From: Burkholderia ubonensis
GTDB taxonomy: Bacteria > Pseudomonadota > Gammaproteobacteria > Burkholderiales > Burkholderiaceae
Reading direction: 5' to 3'
Length of the DNA: 64,000 nucleotides
Assembly: GCF_902833085.1 (NCBI RefSeq)
Contig: NZ_CADFEB010000001.1
Location: 124,001 to 188,000 of the forward strand
Translations under genes and position numbers: made by a program
The notes under the pieces: generated by a model
The model's input: only the letters and a program-made list of their open reading frames with translations
Told to the model about the DNA's origin: nothing
Databases searched by the model: none
Shown here: positions 34,553 to 42,495 of the stretch, in pieces
Layout of the letters: each line of letters starts with the position of its first letter
Numbering within the stretch: position 1 is the first letter of the stretch

Positions 34553-35431
34553 ATGCAGACGACCGAAAGCCGTATCGACGAGGAAAACCGGCAGATCGCC
34601 AGTTGCCTGCGCGAGGCGGCCGAGCGTCTGGCCGACCAGGGGGCGAATGCGTACCGGGCCGGCGCGTACCGCGCGGCGGCGGACACGATCGACGGTCTCG
34701 GACAGGATGTCCGGGCGCTCTTCAATGCCGGCGGGGTCGATGCGCTCGACGCGCTGCCGCGGATCGGCACGGGCATTGCGCAGGCGATCGCCGAGCTGCT
34801 GCTTGCCGGCCGCTGGCGCCAGTTGGAACGGCTGCGCGGCGACACGGCGTCGGCGTCGCCGTTCGAGGCCGTGCCCGGCATTGGTCGCGAACTCGCGATG
34901 CGCATTCACGATGCGCTGCACATCGGCACGCTCGAGGATCTCGAGGCGGCGGCCCGCACCGGCCGGCTCGAAACCGTCGCGGGCGTCGGCCCGCGCCGCG
35001 CGGCGGGCATTCGCGCGGCGCTCGACGAGGTGCTGAGCCGCCGGCGGCGGTGGCACGGTTCGACGCAAGACACCGGGCTTGGTGCGGAGCCGCCGGTCGA
35101 GTTGCTGCTGTATGTTGATCGCGTCTATCGCGCGCGGGCCGGCGCCGGAGTGCTGCCGACCATTGCCCCGAAGCGCGTTGTACCGGATGCACGGCCGCCG
35201 CTTCCGGTGCTGCATCTCACGAAAGGTGGGTGGCATTTCACAGCGCTGTTCATGCACACGGGGCGCGCGCATGAGTCGGAACGCACGGCCGACTGGGTTG
35301 CGATGTACTTCTATGACGACGTGCTGCGAGAGCATGAGCGCACGGTGTTCACCGAAGCGCATGGTGCGCTGGCTGGCAAGAGAGTTGTGCGTGGGCGGGA
35401 AAGGGAGTGTGAGGTGTATTACGCGGGCTGA
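34553..35431 (+). CDS. PolX-N-domain/helix-hairpin-helix DNA-binding protein
   Basis: This 292-residue protein begins with the lyase-like N-domain of family X DNA polymerases (ANAYRAGAYRAAADTIDGL, residues 32-50) and has helix-hairpin-helix elements (LPRIGTGIAQAIAELL, VPGIGRELAMRIHDAL, VAGVGPRRAAGIRAAL). The polymerase palm motifs are absent. The last 110 residues (PVLHLTKGGWHFTALFMHTG and VAMYFYDDVLREHER) form a separate domain resembling a conserved C-terminal extension of such DNA-binding proteins. It probably binds gapped or structured DNA; no catalytic residues of a nuclease are evident. Confidence 0.82.
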   Translation: MQTTESRIDEENRQIASCLREAAERLADQGANAYRAGAYRAAADTIDGLGQDVRALFNAGGVDALDALPRIGTGIAQAIAELLLAGRWRQLERLRGDTASASPFEAVPGIGRELAMRIHDALHIGTLEDLEAAARTGRLETVAGVGPRRAAGIRAALDEVLSRRRRWHGSTQDTGLGAEPPVELLLYVDRVYRARAGAGVLPTIAPKRVVPDARPPLPVLHLTKGGWHFTALFMHTGRAHESERTADWVAMYFYDDVLREHERTVFTEAHGALAGKRVVRGRERECEVYYAG

Positions 35432-35730
35432 GCCGGCGCAATGGGCCCTGAATCAAGCTTCGTCGAGGCTAACCGGGGAATGCGCGGCTGACCGACCGCG
35501 TTCGGCCGAGGCTGCGCGAAAACGCGAAACTATTCGGTTTTCGGATGTCGCCTTACCCCTCCCGGACCGCTGCCAAGCCAATATAGGGCGATCTGAGGGG
35601 GCGAGTTTTTCGACTGGCGCGTTCGGCGTGCGTTTTCACACAGCTTCGGCCAAAAGCTGCCGTTAGTCGCGGAGCCTGGACCGTCTGCTTGCACTGTATA
35701 ACGGACGACCGGCGGGTAGGTGCAATACGG
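35432..35730. other. Transition into low-GC island, no gene seen
   Basis: Three hundred bases between the PolX-like gene and the end of the HNH nuclease gene. GC content drops here toward the defence genes. No terminator with a T run and no repeat that would mark an attachment site was found. Confidence 0.5.
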
Positions 35731-36432
35731 TCATCGTGCTGCCTTTTTGGTGGCGCGCTCTTGCGCCTTCTGTGCCTTTCGAAGCGCATGGCTTTTCTCG
35801 AACTGCTCCGCGAGATAATCTCGAATCTTCGAGCTTTCCAGGGCCAATATTGTGCTGGGTTTTCTAACCCTCATTTTTTTCATCAAATCGAATCGCTCAA
35901 GCTCTCGAAGGTCGAATTCATCATAGGTAAACCACGCCTTCTCCGGTGAGGGAACGTTTGCTTTCGGAATTGGCAGATATTTTACGAAATGATCATTATT
36001 TATCGACACTCGAGCTAGCTTTATGTAGTCAGTGTAACGATCCAGATTTGGATGAACGAATTTATATGTATATGATGATTGGTACTCACCTTCTGGGTTC
36101 AAGGTGGTGACCATATTGGCGATTGCGTTCTTTTTAAAATTGCAGCGTCGACAGGAGATCGTGAGATTTGCGATATTGAAGGTGAGCCGAGGGAAGTTGT
36201 CCTTTTCAAGAATATGCTCTATGTCAAGAACCATGTTATGTTCGCCACTTATGACGCGGCGACAATATGCGCAGCAATTATTATTTATAATCTTCAAATA
36301 CTCTTTGAGCTCTTTCTTTAATTCCGAAAAACTTTCAGCATCCCAAAAATCCGGATCATTGGAAACCACAGCAGCAGCAGCATGAATTCGAGCCGCGATC
36401 GATTTGATAGAGTCACCCTTTTTGTTTGTCAT
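35731..36432 (-). CDS. ptuB: Septu-like HNH nuclease PtuB
   Basis: This 233-residue protein has an HNH endonuclease core: zinc-ligand pairs CAYC (54-57) and CRRC (94-97) bracket the DIEHILEK segment with the catalytic His73, and NFKKN follows. N- and C-terminal parts are helical and Lys-rich (ALRKAQKAQERATKKAAR). The ATG at 36432 lies inside the ATPase gene, overlapping it by 20 bases. An HNH protein translationally coupled to an SMC/RecF-like ATPase is the arrangement of the Septu anti-phage system, where the ATPase holds the nuclease in check until infection. Codon use is AT-richer than in neighbours, which suggests acquisition. Confidence 0.82.
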   Translation of the reverse strand: MTNKKGDSIKSIAARIHAAAAVVSNDPDFWDAESFSELKKELKEYLKIINNNCCAYCRRVISGEHNMVLDIEHILEKDNFPRLTFNIANLTISCRRCNFKKNAIANMVTTLNPEGEYQSSYTYKFVHPNLDRYTDYIKLARVSINNDHFVKYLPIPKANVPSPEKAWFTYDEFDLRELERFDLMKKMRVRKPSTILALESSKIRDYLAEQFEKSHALRKAQKAQERATKKAAR

Positions 36433-37615
36433 TACAGGCAATCCTCAGTGTATCCTTAAAGACATCAATCACTTCTCGCTGATCTTGGCCAACGCACCCC
36501 TCGATGAGGTTGTCCATGGTCAGCAATGCTTGGTCAAAGCTGATTTCGTCCCTGCAATATTGGTTGATTAAATCAATCAAAAGCCCGGAAAGATACTGAT
36601 TATTAGCTGGAAGTGTTCCAAATGCTGCCCAAGAGACTCCCTCCAACCCAGAATCAACTGTGTCGATAGCTAATGCCATCCGACCTTCTTCTATTTTGTA
36701 GGGAAGGATATCGACAGACTCCGACTCCTCACCTGCCAAAAGAAGCGGACTATGGCTTGCAATGACAACGAGCGGGCGCTCATATCGGAACAAGGCCTGA
36801 AGGCATTGAATATACCTCACCTGCCATTTGGGATGCAAGCTGTTCTCCGGCTCGTCGATTAGCAGCACACTATGTGCCGATACCTTTGACGAAGCCCAGG
36901 CCATCGTAGCCAAATAGGAAATCTCCCCAGAACTTGCGGCTTGAAGATCTATCTCCCTTTTATCGAGGTTTGCAGAGGAAACCTTCTTTCTAAGAATTAT
37001 TCTAATTCCTGTGCACGCACCATTCGCTATGAGTCTGTTTTCATTGCTCAACAGGCTTGGCGCAAAGGACGCGCCCGTTTGAGCTTCTGCATGATTATCA
37101 AGATTCAGCCAGACGACTGGCGTAGTAGTTCCGAAGAGCTTATCTGTGACGGTTGAAGCCACCTTCATAATCACGCTGGACGCTGCAACGCTGGAATCAT
37201 CAGAATCGAATGTGACATGGGGATCGAAACTTTCCAAAGCCAAGCCGATCACTCGATCGTACCCCATCAGCTCCAATACTTCCGCTAGCTTGCGTACCCT
37301 TGTCGCAATCTCATTACGAGGAGATCTGAGGGACTCCTTGATCGCCTCAGATGCATAGCGGTTACCGTCTCGCTGACCGAGGTAGTGGACTCCGTGGTCG
37401 CCAGGTGAAAATTTGTCGTGTGGCGTATTGGATATGGCGATGATCTGGGTTCCTTTGTCCTGCTCGACAAGGTGCTCGGCGAACTGTGCCAAAAGAGTGC
37501 TCTTGCCTACACCGTTTTCGCCAATCAAAACAACTACTTTCATACGATCCGCATCGAGGGAAAGTATCTCTTCGATTAGCTCACTCGCAGTGAGCTTGCA
37601 TGCAGGTTTCACCAT
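36413..37615 (-). CDS. ptuA: Septu-like ATPase PtuA
   Basis: This 400-residue ABC/RecF-type ATPase carries Walker A GENGVGKST (32-40), an ABC-like signature AASSGEISYL (226-235), Walker B LLIDEPENSLHP (251-262) and the H-loop IASHSPLLLAG (285-295). The chain has no membrane segments. Paired with an overlapping HNH nuclease gene and with no reverse transcriptase or other partner nearby, it fits a two-gene Septu module rather than a PtuAB-bearing retron. A strong AGGAGG lies 5 bases before the ATG at 37615, and a perfect palindrome lies just upstream. Low GC compared with flanks. Confidence 0.84.
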   Translation of the reverse strand: MVKPACKLTASELIEEILSLDADRMKVVVLIGENGVGKSTLLAQFAEHLVEQDKGTQIIAISNTPHDKFSPGDHGVHYLGQRDGNRYASEAIKESLRSPRNEIATRVRKLAEVLELMGYDRVIGLALESFDPHVTFDSDDSSVAASSVIMKVASTVTDKLFGTTTPVVWLNLDNHAEAQTGASFAPSLLSNENRLIANGACTGIRIILRKKVSSANLDKREIDLQAASSGEISYLATMAWASSKVSAHSVLLIDEPENSLHPKWQVRYIQCLQALFRYERPLVVIASHSPLLLAGEESESVDILPYKIEEGRMALAIDTVDSGLEGVSWAAFGTLPANNQYLSGLLIDLINQYCRDEISFDQALLTMDNLIEGCVGQDQREVIDVFKDTLRIACNDKQKG

Positions 37616-37628
37616 CACTTCCTCCTGA

Positions 37629-37643
37629 GTGTCATTATGACAC
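37629..37643. promoter_or_regulatory. Perfect 15-bp palindrome in front of ptuA
   Basis: GTGTCATTATGACAC has 7-bp perfect arms around one base, directly upstream of the ptuA ribosome-binding site. It could be an operator for a repressor of the defence operon, or part of the promoter region. No regulator gene is adjacent. Confidence 0.55.
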
Positions 37644-37645
37644 CA

Positions 37646-37990
37646 TCACAGCACCTGAATTTGTGCCCGGCGTGCGTAATAGTAGTTGTTTCCGGCAATC
37701 TGCAATATGGTCGCAGACGTATACGGTGACGCTCGATGGTTGCCGGGTAACGTAATGTAGATACGAGGTGCGTATTGCCCAGTATAAAAGTCGCACACAT
37801 CAACTCCCTGTGATCGCTCCCCATGCACGCTTTGTAGCAATCCGGATTTCTTGTCCGCTCACATATTCCTACAGCCCTGCACTTGGACGCCTCTAGCGGG
37901 CAACGTGGCGCGATAGGCAGCAAAATCCTCGGCAGTAGCTCGATAGACTGAGAAGCGGCCGTAGCGCTGACACTTGAATATCCGAGTAAA
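37646..37990 (-). pseudogene. Reading-frame remnant interrupted by one in-frame TGA
   Basis: One minus-strand frame has protein-like sequence on both sides of a TGA at 37859-37861: upstream it reads FSVYRATAEDFAAYRATLP, downstream VCDFYTGQYAPRIYITLPG and ATILQIAGNNYYYARR before the stop at 37646. Base composition matches the ptuAB island. It looks like the end of a broken gene of the acquired segment, truncated at its 5' side by the junction with the HAD gene. The family is not recognised and a chance open frame cannot be excluded. Confidence 0.35.
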
Positions 37991-38064
37991 AATGCTTGCG
38001 AATGACGCTTCCTGGCGGAACGCCGACAGTCCCCTCGGCGTTCCGCCGCAGTTCCGCGAAGCAC

Positions 38065-38679
38065 TTAAATCAACCCATACCGCCGCAACTCGTCCGCAAG
38101 CGCCCCCGCATCGACAAAGCGATAACCGAGCAGCCCGGCAGCAACCGCCCCCGCGACATTCGCATCGGTATCGTCGATAAACAGCGTCGCATCCGGCCGC
38201 GCACCGAGCACCCCAACGCAGCCGAGATACGCGCGCACAGCCGGCTTGACCGCGCCAAACGACGCCGACGAATACACACGCGCACCAAACAGCCGCGCGA
38301 CCTGCGGATTCAGATAGTCGAGATGATCGGTAACAAGCCGGCAGTTGTTCGTGAGCACCGCGATCGGGCACCTCCCCGCAACCCGCTCCGCCAGCGCGAG
38401 CGTGTCAGGATTCGGCGTAATCGACGCATGACGCGCATCGAGCCACGCATCGCGGCTGACGCGGCATTTCAGCAGATCGCCGAGCGCGTCCAGATACGCA
38501 TCCGGCGTGATCTCACCAGCGTCCGCGCGCGCTTCGAGCCCGGACTCCCAGATCGCGTAGCGCACGGCCTCCGGCGGCCGGCCCGTGAGCGCCGACAGGC
38601 GCGCGACCCGCGCCGCGCGATCGTAGTGCGTCAGCACGCCCTCCATATCGAACAGCACCCACTCGATCGGCACGCTCAT
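38065..38679 (-). CDS. HAD-superfamily hydrolase
   Basis: This 204-residue protein is a YihX/phosphoglycolate-phosphatase-like HAD enzyme: motif I VLFDMEGVLTHYD, motif II AVLTNN, the Lys motif AVKPAVRAYLGC, and motif IV LFIDDTDANV. In motif I the second Asp (general acid, D+2) is Glu, so its phosphatase activity may be altered. GAGGAG precedes the ATG at 38679. It lies 20 bases after the MerR gene on the same strand and is probably co-transcribed with it. The substrate is unknown. Confidence 0.87.
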   Translation of the reverse strand: MSVPIEWVLFDMEGVLTHYDRAARVARLSALTGRPPEAVRYAIWESGLEARADAGEITPDAYLDALGDLLKCRVSRDAWLDARHASITPNPDTLALAERVAGRCPIAVLTNNCRLVTDHLDYLNPQVARLFGARVYSSASFGAVKPAVRAYLGCVGVLGARPDATLFIDDTDANVAGAVAAGLLGYRFVDAGALADELRRYGLI

Positions 38680-38699
38680 CGCGCCTCCTCGGGCTGAAT

Positions 38700-39134
38700 T
38701 CACGCGCCGACCGTACCGGCGGGTTTCGCACGACGCGTGACGCCGCGGTGCTCGGCAATACGCAGCAGCTTCTGGAAACTCGGGCATTGCAGATGGCTCG
38801 GCGCCGGACACGCCGCCGCGTGCCGCAGGCCGTCGCGCACCGCGCTGAGCCGGCGGATCGTGCGATCGAGCTCATCAGCCTTCGCGTCGAGCTTCGCGCG
38901 GTCGATGTCGGGCTCGCCGCCCGCGCCGAACATCGCGCCGATCTCGTCGAGCGAGAACCCTGCCTCGCGGCCGAGCGCGATCAGCGCGAGCCGCTGCAAC
39001 ACTGCTTGATCGTACTGCCGCCGCAACCCGCGACGCCCGTTCGACGCGATCAGCCCCTTTTCCTCGTAGTAGCGCAGCGTCGACGCGGGCAAGCCCGCAT
39101 GACGCGCGACGTCGGCGATATCCAGACGGCCCAT
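38700..39134 (-). CDS. MerR-family transcriptional regulator
   Basis: This 144-residue regulator has the MerR winged HTH (DIADVARHAGLPASTLRYYEEKGLI), followed by the RQYDQAVLQRLALIALGREAGFSLDEI segment in two parts and a dimerisation helix. C-terminal cysteines (AAACPAPSHLQCPSF) could bind metal or sense redox state, as in SoxR/CueR relatives, but the spacing matches no specific sensor I know. It diverges from the DUF2938 gene; the promoter between them has MerR architecture, so it probably controls that gene and perhaps itself. Confidence 0.87.
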   Translation of the reverse strand: MGRLDIADVARHAGLPASTLRYYEEKGLIASNGRRGLRRQYDQAVLQRLALIALGREAGFSLDEIGAMFGAGGEPDIDRAKLDAKADELDRTIRRLSAVRDGLRHAAACPAPSHLQCPSFQKLLRIAEHRGVTRRAKPAGTVGA

Positions 39135-39136
39135 GC

Positions 39137-39167
39137 TTGACCTCAAGTGAACTTGAAGCTGCAAGAT
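39137..39167 (+). promoter_or_regulatory. MerR-type promoter for the DUF2938 operon
   Basis: TTGACC (39137-39142) and CAAGAT (39162-39167) are 19 bases apart, and the spacer holds the inverted repeat CTCAAGTGAACTTGAAG. An over-long spacer with a centred palindrome is characteristic of promoters activated by MerR proteins through DNA distortion. The -35 lies just next to the MerR start codon. Confidence 0.68.
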
Positions 39168-39203
39168 AGCCGCTCGCCTCCATTGGAACAAGCAGGAGTT
39201 GCC

Positions 39204-39281
39204 ATGAAACCGATCCAAACCGCGCGTCGCGCCGACGCGTCCGCCCGCTGCCTGCCAACGAACATCGGAGGCAACCAATGA
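39204..39281 (+). CDS. 25-residue leader peptide or small protein
   Basis: A short frame starts with ATG at 39204 after a strong AGGAG and encodes MKPIQTARRADASARC plus nine more residues. Its TGA overlaps the ATG of the DUF2938 gene (ATGA), so the two are translationally coupled. It may be a leader controlling translation or a small protein in its own right. It is downstream of the MerR-type promoter. Confidence 0.45.
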   Translation: MKPIQTARRADASARCLPTNIGGNQ

Positions 39282-39775
39282 ACGACACGGCCGACGCCCT
39301 GCTCCGCCTGCTGCTGATAGGCGCAGGCGGCACGCTCGTAATGGATCTCTGGGCACTGTTCCGACGGCGCGCGTTCGGCATTCCGTCGCTCGACTACGCG
39401 CTGGTCGGCCGCTGGCTCGGCCATATGGCGGGCGGCCGGTTCCGGCATGCGTCGATCGTCGCGGCTGCGCCGGTGCGGCACGAACGGCCGCTCGGCTGGC
39501 TCGCGCACTACGCGATCGGCATCGCGTTCGCCGGGCTGCCGGTCGCGCTCGCGGGAACGCAATGGATCAGCGCGCCGACGCTGCTGCCCGCGCTCGTCGC
39601 GGGCATCGGAAGCGTGGCCGCGCCGTTCTTCGTGATGCAGCCGGCATTCGGCTTCGGCATCGCCGCGGCGCGCACGCCGCAGCCGAGCGTCGCGCGCCGC
39701 CGCAGCCTCGTCACGCATCTGTCCTACGGGCTGGGGCTGTATGTCGCCGCGCAGACGCTCACGCTGATGCGATGA
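39278..39775 (+). CDS. DUF2938 membrane protein
   Basis: This 165-residue inner-membrane protein has four predicted helices (AGGTLVMDLWALF, YAIGIAFAGLPVALAG, LVAGIGSVAAPFFVMQPAFG, SYGLGLYVAAQTLTL). The MDLWALFRRRAFGIPSLDYA and GHMAGGRFRHASI segments are typical of DUF2938. The function is unknown. GGAGG precedes the ATG. It is the likely target of the divergent MerR regulator, which suggests a role in detoxification or envelope stress. Confidence 0.83.
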   Translation: MNDTADALLRLLLIGAGGTLVMDLWALFRRRAFGIPSLDYALVGRWLGHMAGGRFRHASIVAAAPVRHERPLGWLAHYAIGIAFAGLPVALAGTQWISAPTLLPALVAGIGSVAAPFFVMQPAFGFGIAAARTPQPSVARRRSLVTHLSYGLGLYVAAQTLTLMR

Positions 39776-39787
39776 CGCCGGGCCCGG

Positions 39788-41302
39788 TCAGCCCTTCATC
39801 GACCCGGTCCGCACGAACCGCTCGTGCCACGACAGCGCCTCGCCGAGCAGGTGCGGCGTCTGCTTGCCGAAGCTCTCGCGGCACGCGCGCTCGAAGTAGT
39901 CCTCGAGCATCGGCCGGAAGTCCGGGTGCGCGCAGGTCGAGATGATCTTGCGCGCGCGCTGCTTCGGCGACAGCCCGCGCAGGTCCGCGAGGCCCTGCTC
40001 GGTGACGACCACCGCGACGTCGTGCTCGGTGTGGTCGACGTGGCTCGCCATCGGCACGATCCGCGAGATCGCGCCTCCCTTCGCGGTGCTCGCCGACATG
40101 AAGCACGACAGGTAGCCGTTGCGGGCGAAGTCGCCCGAGCCGCCGATGCCGTTCTGGATCTTCGTGCCCATCACGTGCGTCGAGTTCACGTTGCCGTAGA
40201 TGTCGGCCTCGATCATCCCGTTCATCGCGATGCAGCCGAGGCGGCGCACGAGCTCCGGATGGTTGCTGATCTCTTGCGGGCGCAGCAGGATCTTCTCGCG
40301 GAACGTCGCGATCTCGTCGGCGAAGCGCTTGACCGCGTCCGGGCTCAGCGACAGCGCGGTGGCCGATGCGAAGCCGAGCGTGCCGTCCGCGAGCAGGTCG
40401 AGCATGCCGTCCTGGATCACCTCGGTGTACGCGCTGAGGTTCGAGAACCCGGCCGTGCTCAGTTCCGCAAGCACCGCGTTCGTGATGTTGCCGACGCCCG
40501 ACTGCAGCGGCAGCAGGTTCTCGGGCAGCCGGCCGCGCTTCACTTCGTGGCGCAGGAAATCGATCAGTTGCGTCGCGATCTGCTTCGACGTCTCGTCCGG
40601 CGCGGAGAATGCGTTGCTGCGGTCCGCCGCGTCGGTCTCGACGATCGCGACGATCTTCTCGGCCGGGCAGCGCAGGTACGGCTCGCCGATGCGGTCGTCG
40701 CTCTTCGTGAGCGGGATCGGCTTGCGGTGCGGCGGCAGCGCGGTGCCGTAATAGATGTCGTGCATCCCGTCGAGGCCGAGCGGCTGGCGCGCGTTGACCT
40801 CGAGGATCACGTGCTTCGCGCGGTCGAGCCAGGTCTTGTTGTTGCCGACCGACGCGGACGGAATCAGCAGCCCGTCCTCACGGATGCCCGCAACCTCGAC
40901 GATCGCGACGTCGAGATCGCCGTACAGCCCGAACCATGCATATTGCGCGACGTGACTCAGGTGGACGTCCTGGTAGTCGACTTCGCCGGCGTTGATCTTG
41001 TCGCGCAGCGTCGGGTCGGACTGGTACGGCAGGCGCATCGAGATGCCGTTCGTCCGGGCGAGCGCGCCGTCGAGCTCCGGCGCGGTCGATGCGCCGGTCA
41101 GCACGTTGATGCGGAATTCCTCACCCCGCGCGTGCGCGGCCTCGATGTGCGCGGCGAGCGCGGCCGGCACGGCCTTCGGGTAGCCCGAGCCGGTGAAGCC
41201 GCTCATGGCGACGGTCATGCCGGGACGGATCAGGGCGGCGGCTTCGTCGGCGGTGCGGACGAGCGAACGCAGGGCGGGAGCGAGGATGCGGGATGAAGAC
41301 AT
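39788..41302 (-). CDS. Acetyl-CoA hydrolase/succinyl-CoA:acetate CoA-transferase
   Basis: This 504-residue enzyme of the AarC/ScpC family exchanges CoA between acyl-CoA and acetate or succinate. Typical segments are MSGFTGSGYPKAVPAALA, LQSGVGNITNAVLAEL, the active-site region YTEVIQDGMLDLLADG (Glu), and NGIGGSGDFARNGYLS, with TEQGLADLRGLSPKQRA near the end. The ATG at 41302 is chosen; upstream codons in frame are outside the family. It stands alone between the DUF2938 gene and the divergent phosphonate operon, and probably serves central acetate/propionate metabolism. Confidence 0.92.
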   Translation of the reverse strand: MSSSRILAPALRSLVRTADEAAALIRPGMTVAMSGFTGSGYPKAVPAALAAHIEAAHARGEEFRINVLTGASTAPELDGALARTNGISMRLPYQSDPTLRDKINAGEVDYQDVHLSHVAQYAWFGLYGDLDVAIVEVAGIREDGLLIPSASVGNNKTWLDRAKHVILEVNARQPLGLDGMHDIYYGTALPPHRKPIPLTKSDDRIGEPYLRCPAEKIVAIVETDAADRSNAFSAPDETSKQIATQLIDFLRHEVKRGRLPENLLPLQSGVGNITNAVLAELSTAGFSNLSAYTEVIQDGMLDLLADGTLGFASATALSLSPDAVKRFADEIATFREKILLRPQEISNHPELVRRLGCIAMNGMIEADIYGNVNSTHVMGTKIQNGIGGSGDFARNGYLSCFMSASTAKGGAISRIVPMASHVDHTEHDVAVVVTEQGLADLRGLSPKQRARKIISTCAHPDFRPMLEDYFERACRESFGKQTPHLLGEALSWHERFVRTGSMKG

Positions 41303-41814
41303 GGCAGTTTGAACGAATGCGTTTTGGTCTGTCGTTGACGCCGCGGGGGGTGTCTCCTGAGCGGCGTGGAAACCTTGGGGCCGCGGTCGGCGGCCGGCAC
41401 CACAGGTACGTCCGGAGTATCGCAGAGGCCGCATCGGCGAAATGTCCGCCGGATGCAAAAGACCCTTTCGGAATTTGCCGGGTATCGGACGGCCGTTCTG
41501 TGACAGGCGCCGGATTGTCGCCCGATGCGCGGGCGGCCGGCATGATCGGCGTCAAGCGTGCGCGGCGGAGGTCGCCCGGCCCCGCCCGGTTCGTCGACGG
41601 CGCGCCTTGCGCATGCGAGCGGCGACGACGAAACTTGAACATAACGCGCCGGGTCGGCGCGGACCGAGCGGAACGGCCCCGTGTGCACCATATGTGTGCC
41701 TGCCATGCACGCGTGGCGCGCACAATCCCTTCCGAAATGGTCGGTAACACCGAAAAATGTCAGGAGATTGAGCGGAAAAAAGCAACATCTTACAAATCCG
41801 TATATATTTCGCCG
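41303..41814. other. Divergent control region, no gene supported
   Basis: Five hundred bases between the CoA-transferase and phosphonate operons. Open frames crossing it have no recognisable product. The last 75 bases are AT-rich and contain a good sigma-70 promoter for the phosphonate operon. Confidence 0.55.
41768..41796 (+). promoter_or_regulatory. Probable sigma-70 promoter of the phosphonolipid operon
   Basis: TTGAGC (41768-41773) and TACAAA (41791-41796) are separated by the ideal 17 bases, 18 bases before the first ATG. The implied 5' leader is about 10 bases, and no clear Shine-Dalgarno is visible, so the first gene may be translated from an almost leaderless message. Confidence 0.55.
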
Positions 41815-42495
41815 ATGGACCAAAGAAAAACCGCCAAACGTTCCGAGCCACCGCTACCCCGCACGTGGGATGCGCGGCTCGCGCGCGCCCTCGTCCGGCC
41901 GCTCGTCGACACACCCGTCACCCCGAATCACCTGACCACCGTCCGCCTGCTGATCGGCCTGGCCGGCGCGTGGTGCCTTGCCCAAGGCGGCTACGGCTGG
42001 AGCAACGCCGGCGCATTCCTGATCGTGCTGTCGAACTTCGTCGACCACACGGACGGCGAACTTGCCCGCATCAGCGGCAAGTCCAGCAAGATCGGCCATT
42101 TCTACGACCTCGCGGCGGACGCGCTCGTCACGATCGCGCTGTTCGTCAGCATGGGCGTCGGCATCATCGCCCAGGGCGGCCAGATGGCCGCGTCGCCGGT
42201 GCTGCTCGGCGCGGCGGCCGGCGCGGCGGTCGCGCTGATCTTTTACCTGCGGATGCGGATCGAATCGTTCGCCGGCAAGGCCGGCACCAAGCAGGCGTTC
42301 GTCGGCGGCTTCGAGACCGAGGACGTCCTCTACCTGCTGCCGCTCGTGACGCTCACGAACGGCGTCGAACCGTTCCTGCTGGCGGCGTCGATCGGCGCGC
42401 CGCTGTTCGCCGCCTGGGTCGTGATCGACTGGTGGCGCATCGTCCGTCGCGGCGCCCTGCCGCAGAACCCAACCGAAATCCAGGCAAGCAAATGA
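41815..42495 (+). CDS. CDP-alcohol phosphatidyltransferase family protein
   Basis: This 226-residue inner-membrane enzyme has the complete family motif DG-x2-AR-x8-G-x3-D-x3-D (DGELARISG...KIGHFYDLAAD), with six or so helices. Enzymes of this family join a CMP-activated group to an alcohol, here most plausibly CMP-aminoethylphosphonate to diacylglycerol, giving a phosphonolipid. That substrate is inferred from the five phosphonate genes downstream. The ATG at 41815 lies just behind the promoter. It is first in an operon whose next gene starts inside its stop codon (ATGA). Confidence 0.9.
   Translation: MDQRKTAKRSEPPLPRTWDARLARALVRPLVDTPVTPNHLTTVRLLIGLAGAWCLAQGGYGWSNAGAFLIVLSNFVDHTDGELARISGKSSKIGHFYDLAADALVTIALFVSMGVGIIAQGGQMAASPVLLGAAAGAAVALIFYLRMRIESFAGKAGTKQAFVGGFETEDVLYLLPLVTLTNGVEPFLLAASIGAPLFAAWVVIDWWRIVRRGALPQNPTEIQASK

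Noticed and set aside
35731..37615. Possibility that the ATPase/HNH pair belongs to a retron.
   Set aside because: No reverse transcriptase gene or msr/msd-like structured RNA was seen on either side.
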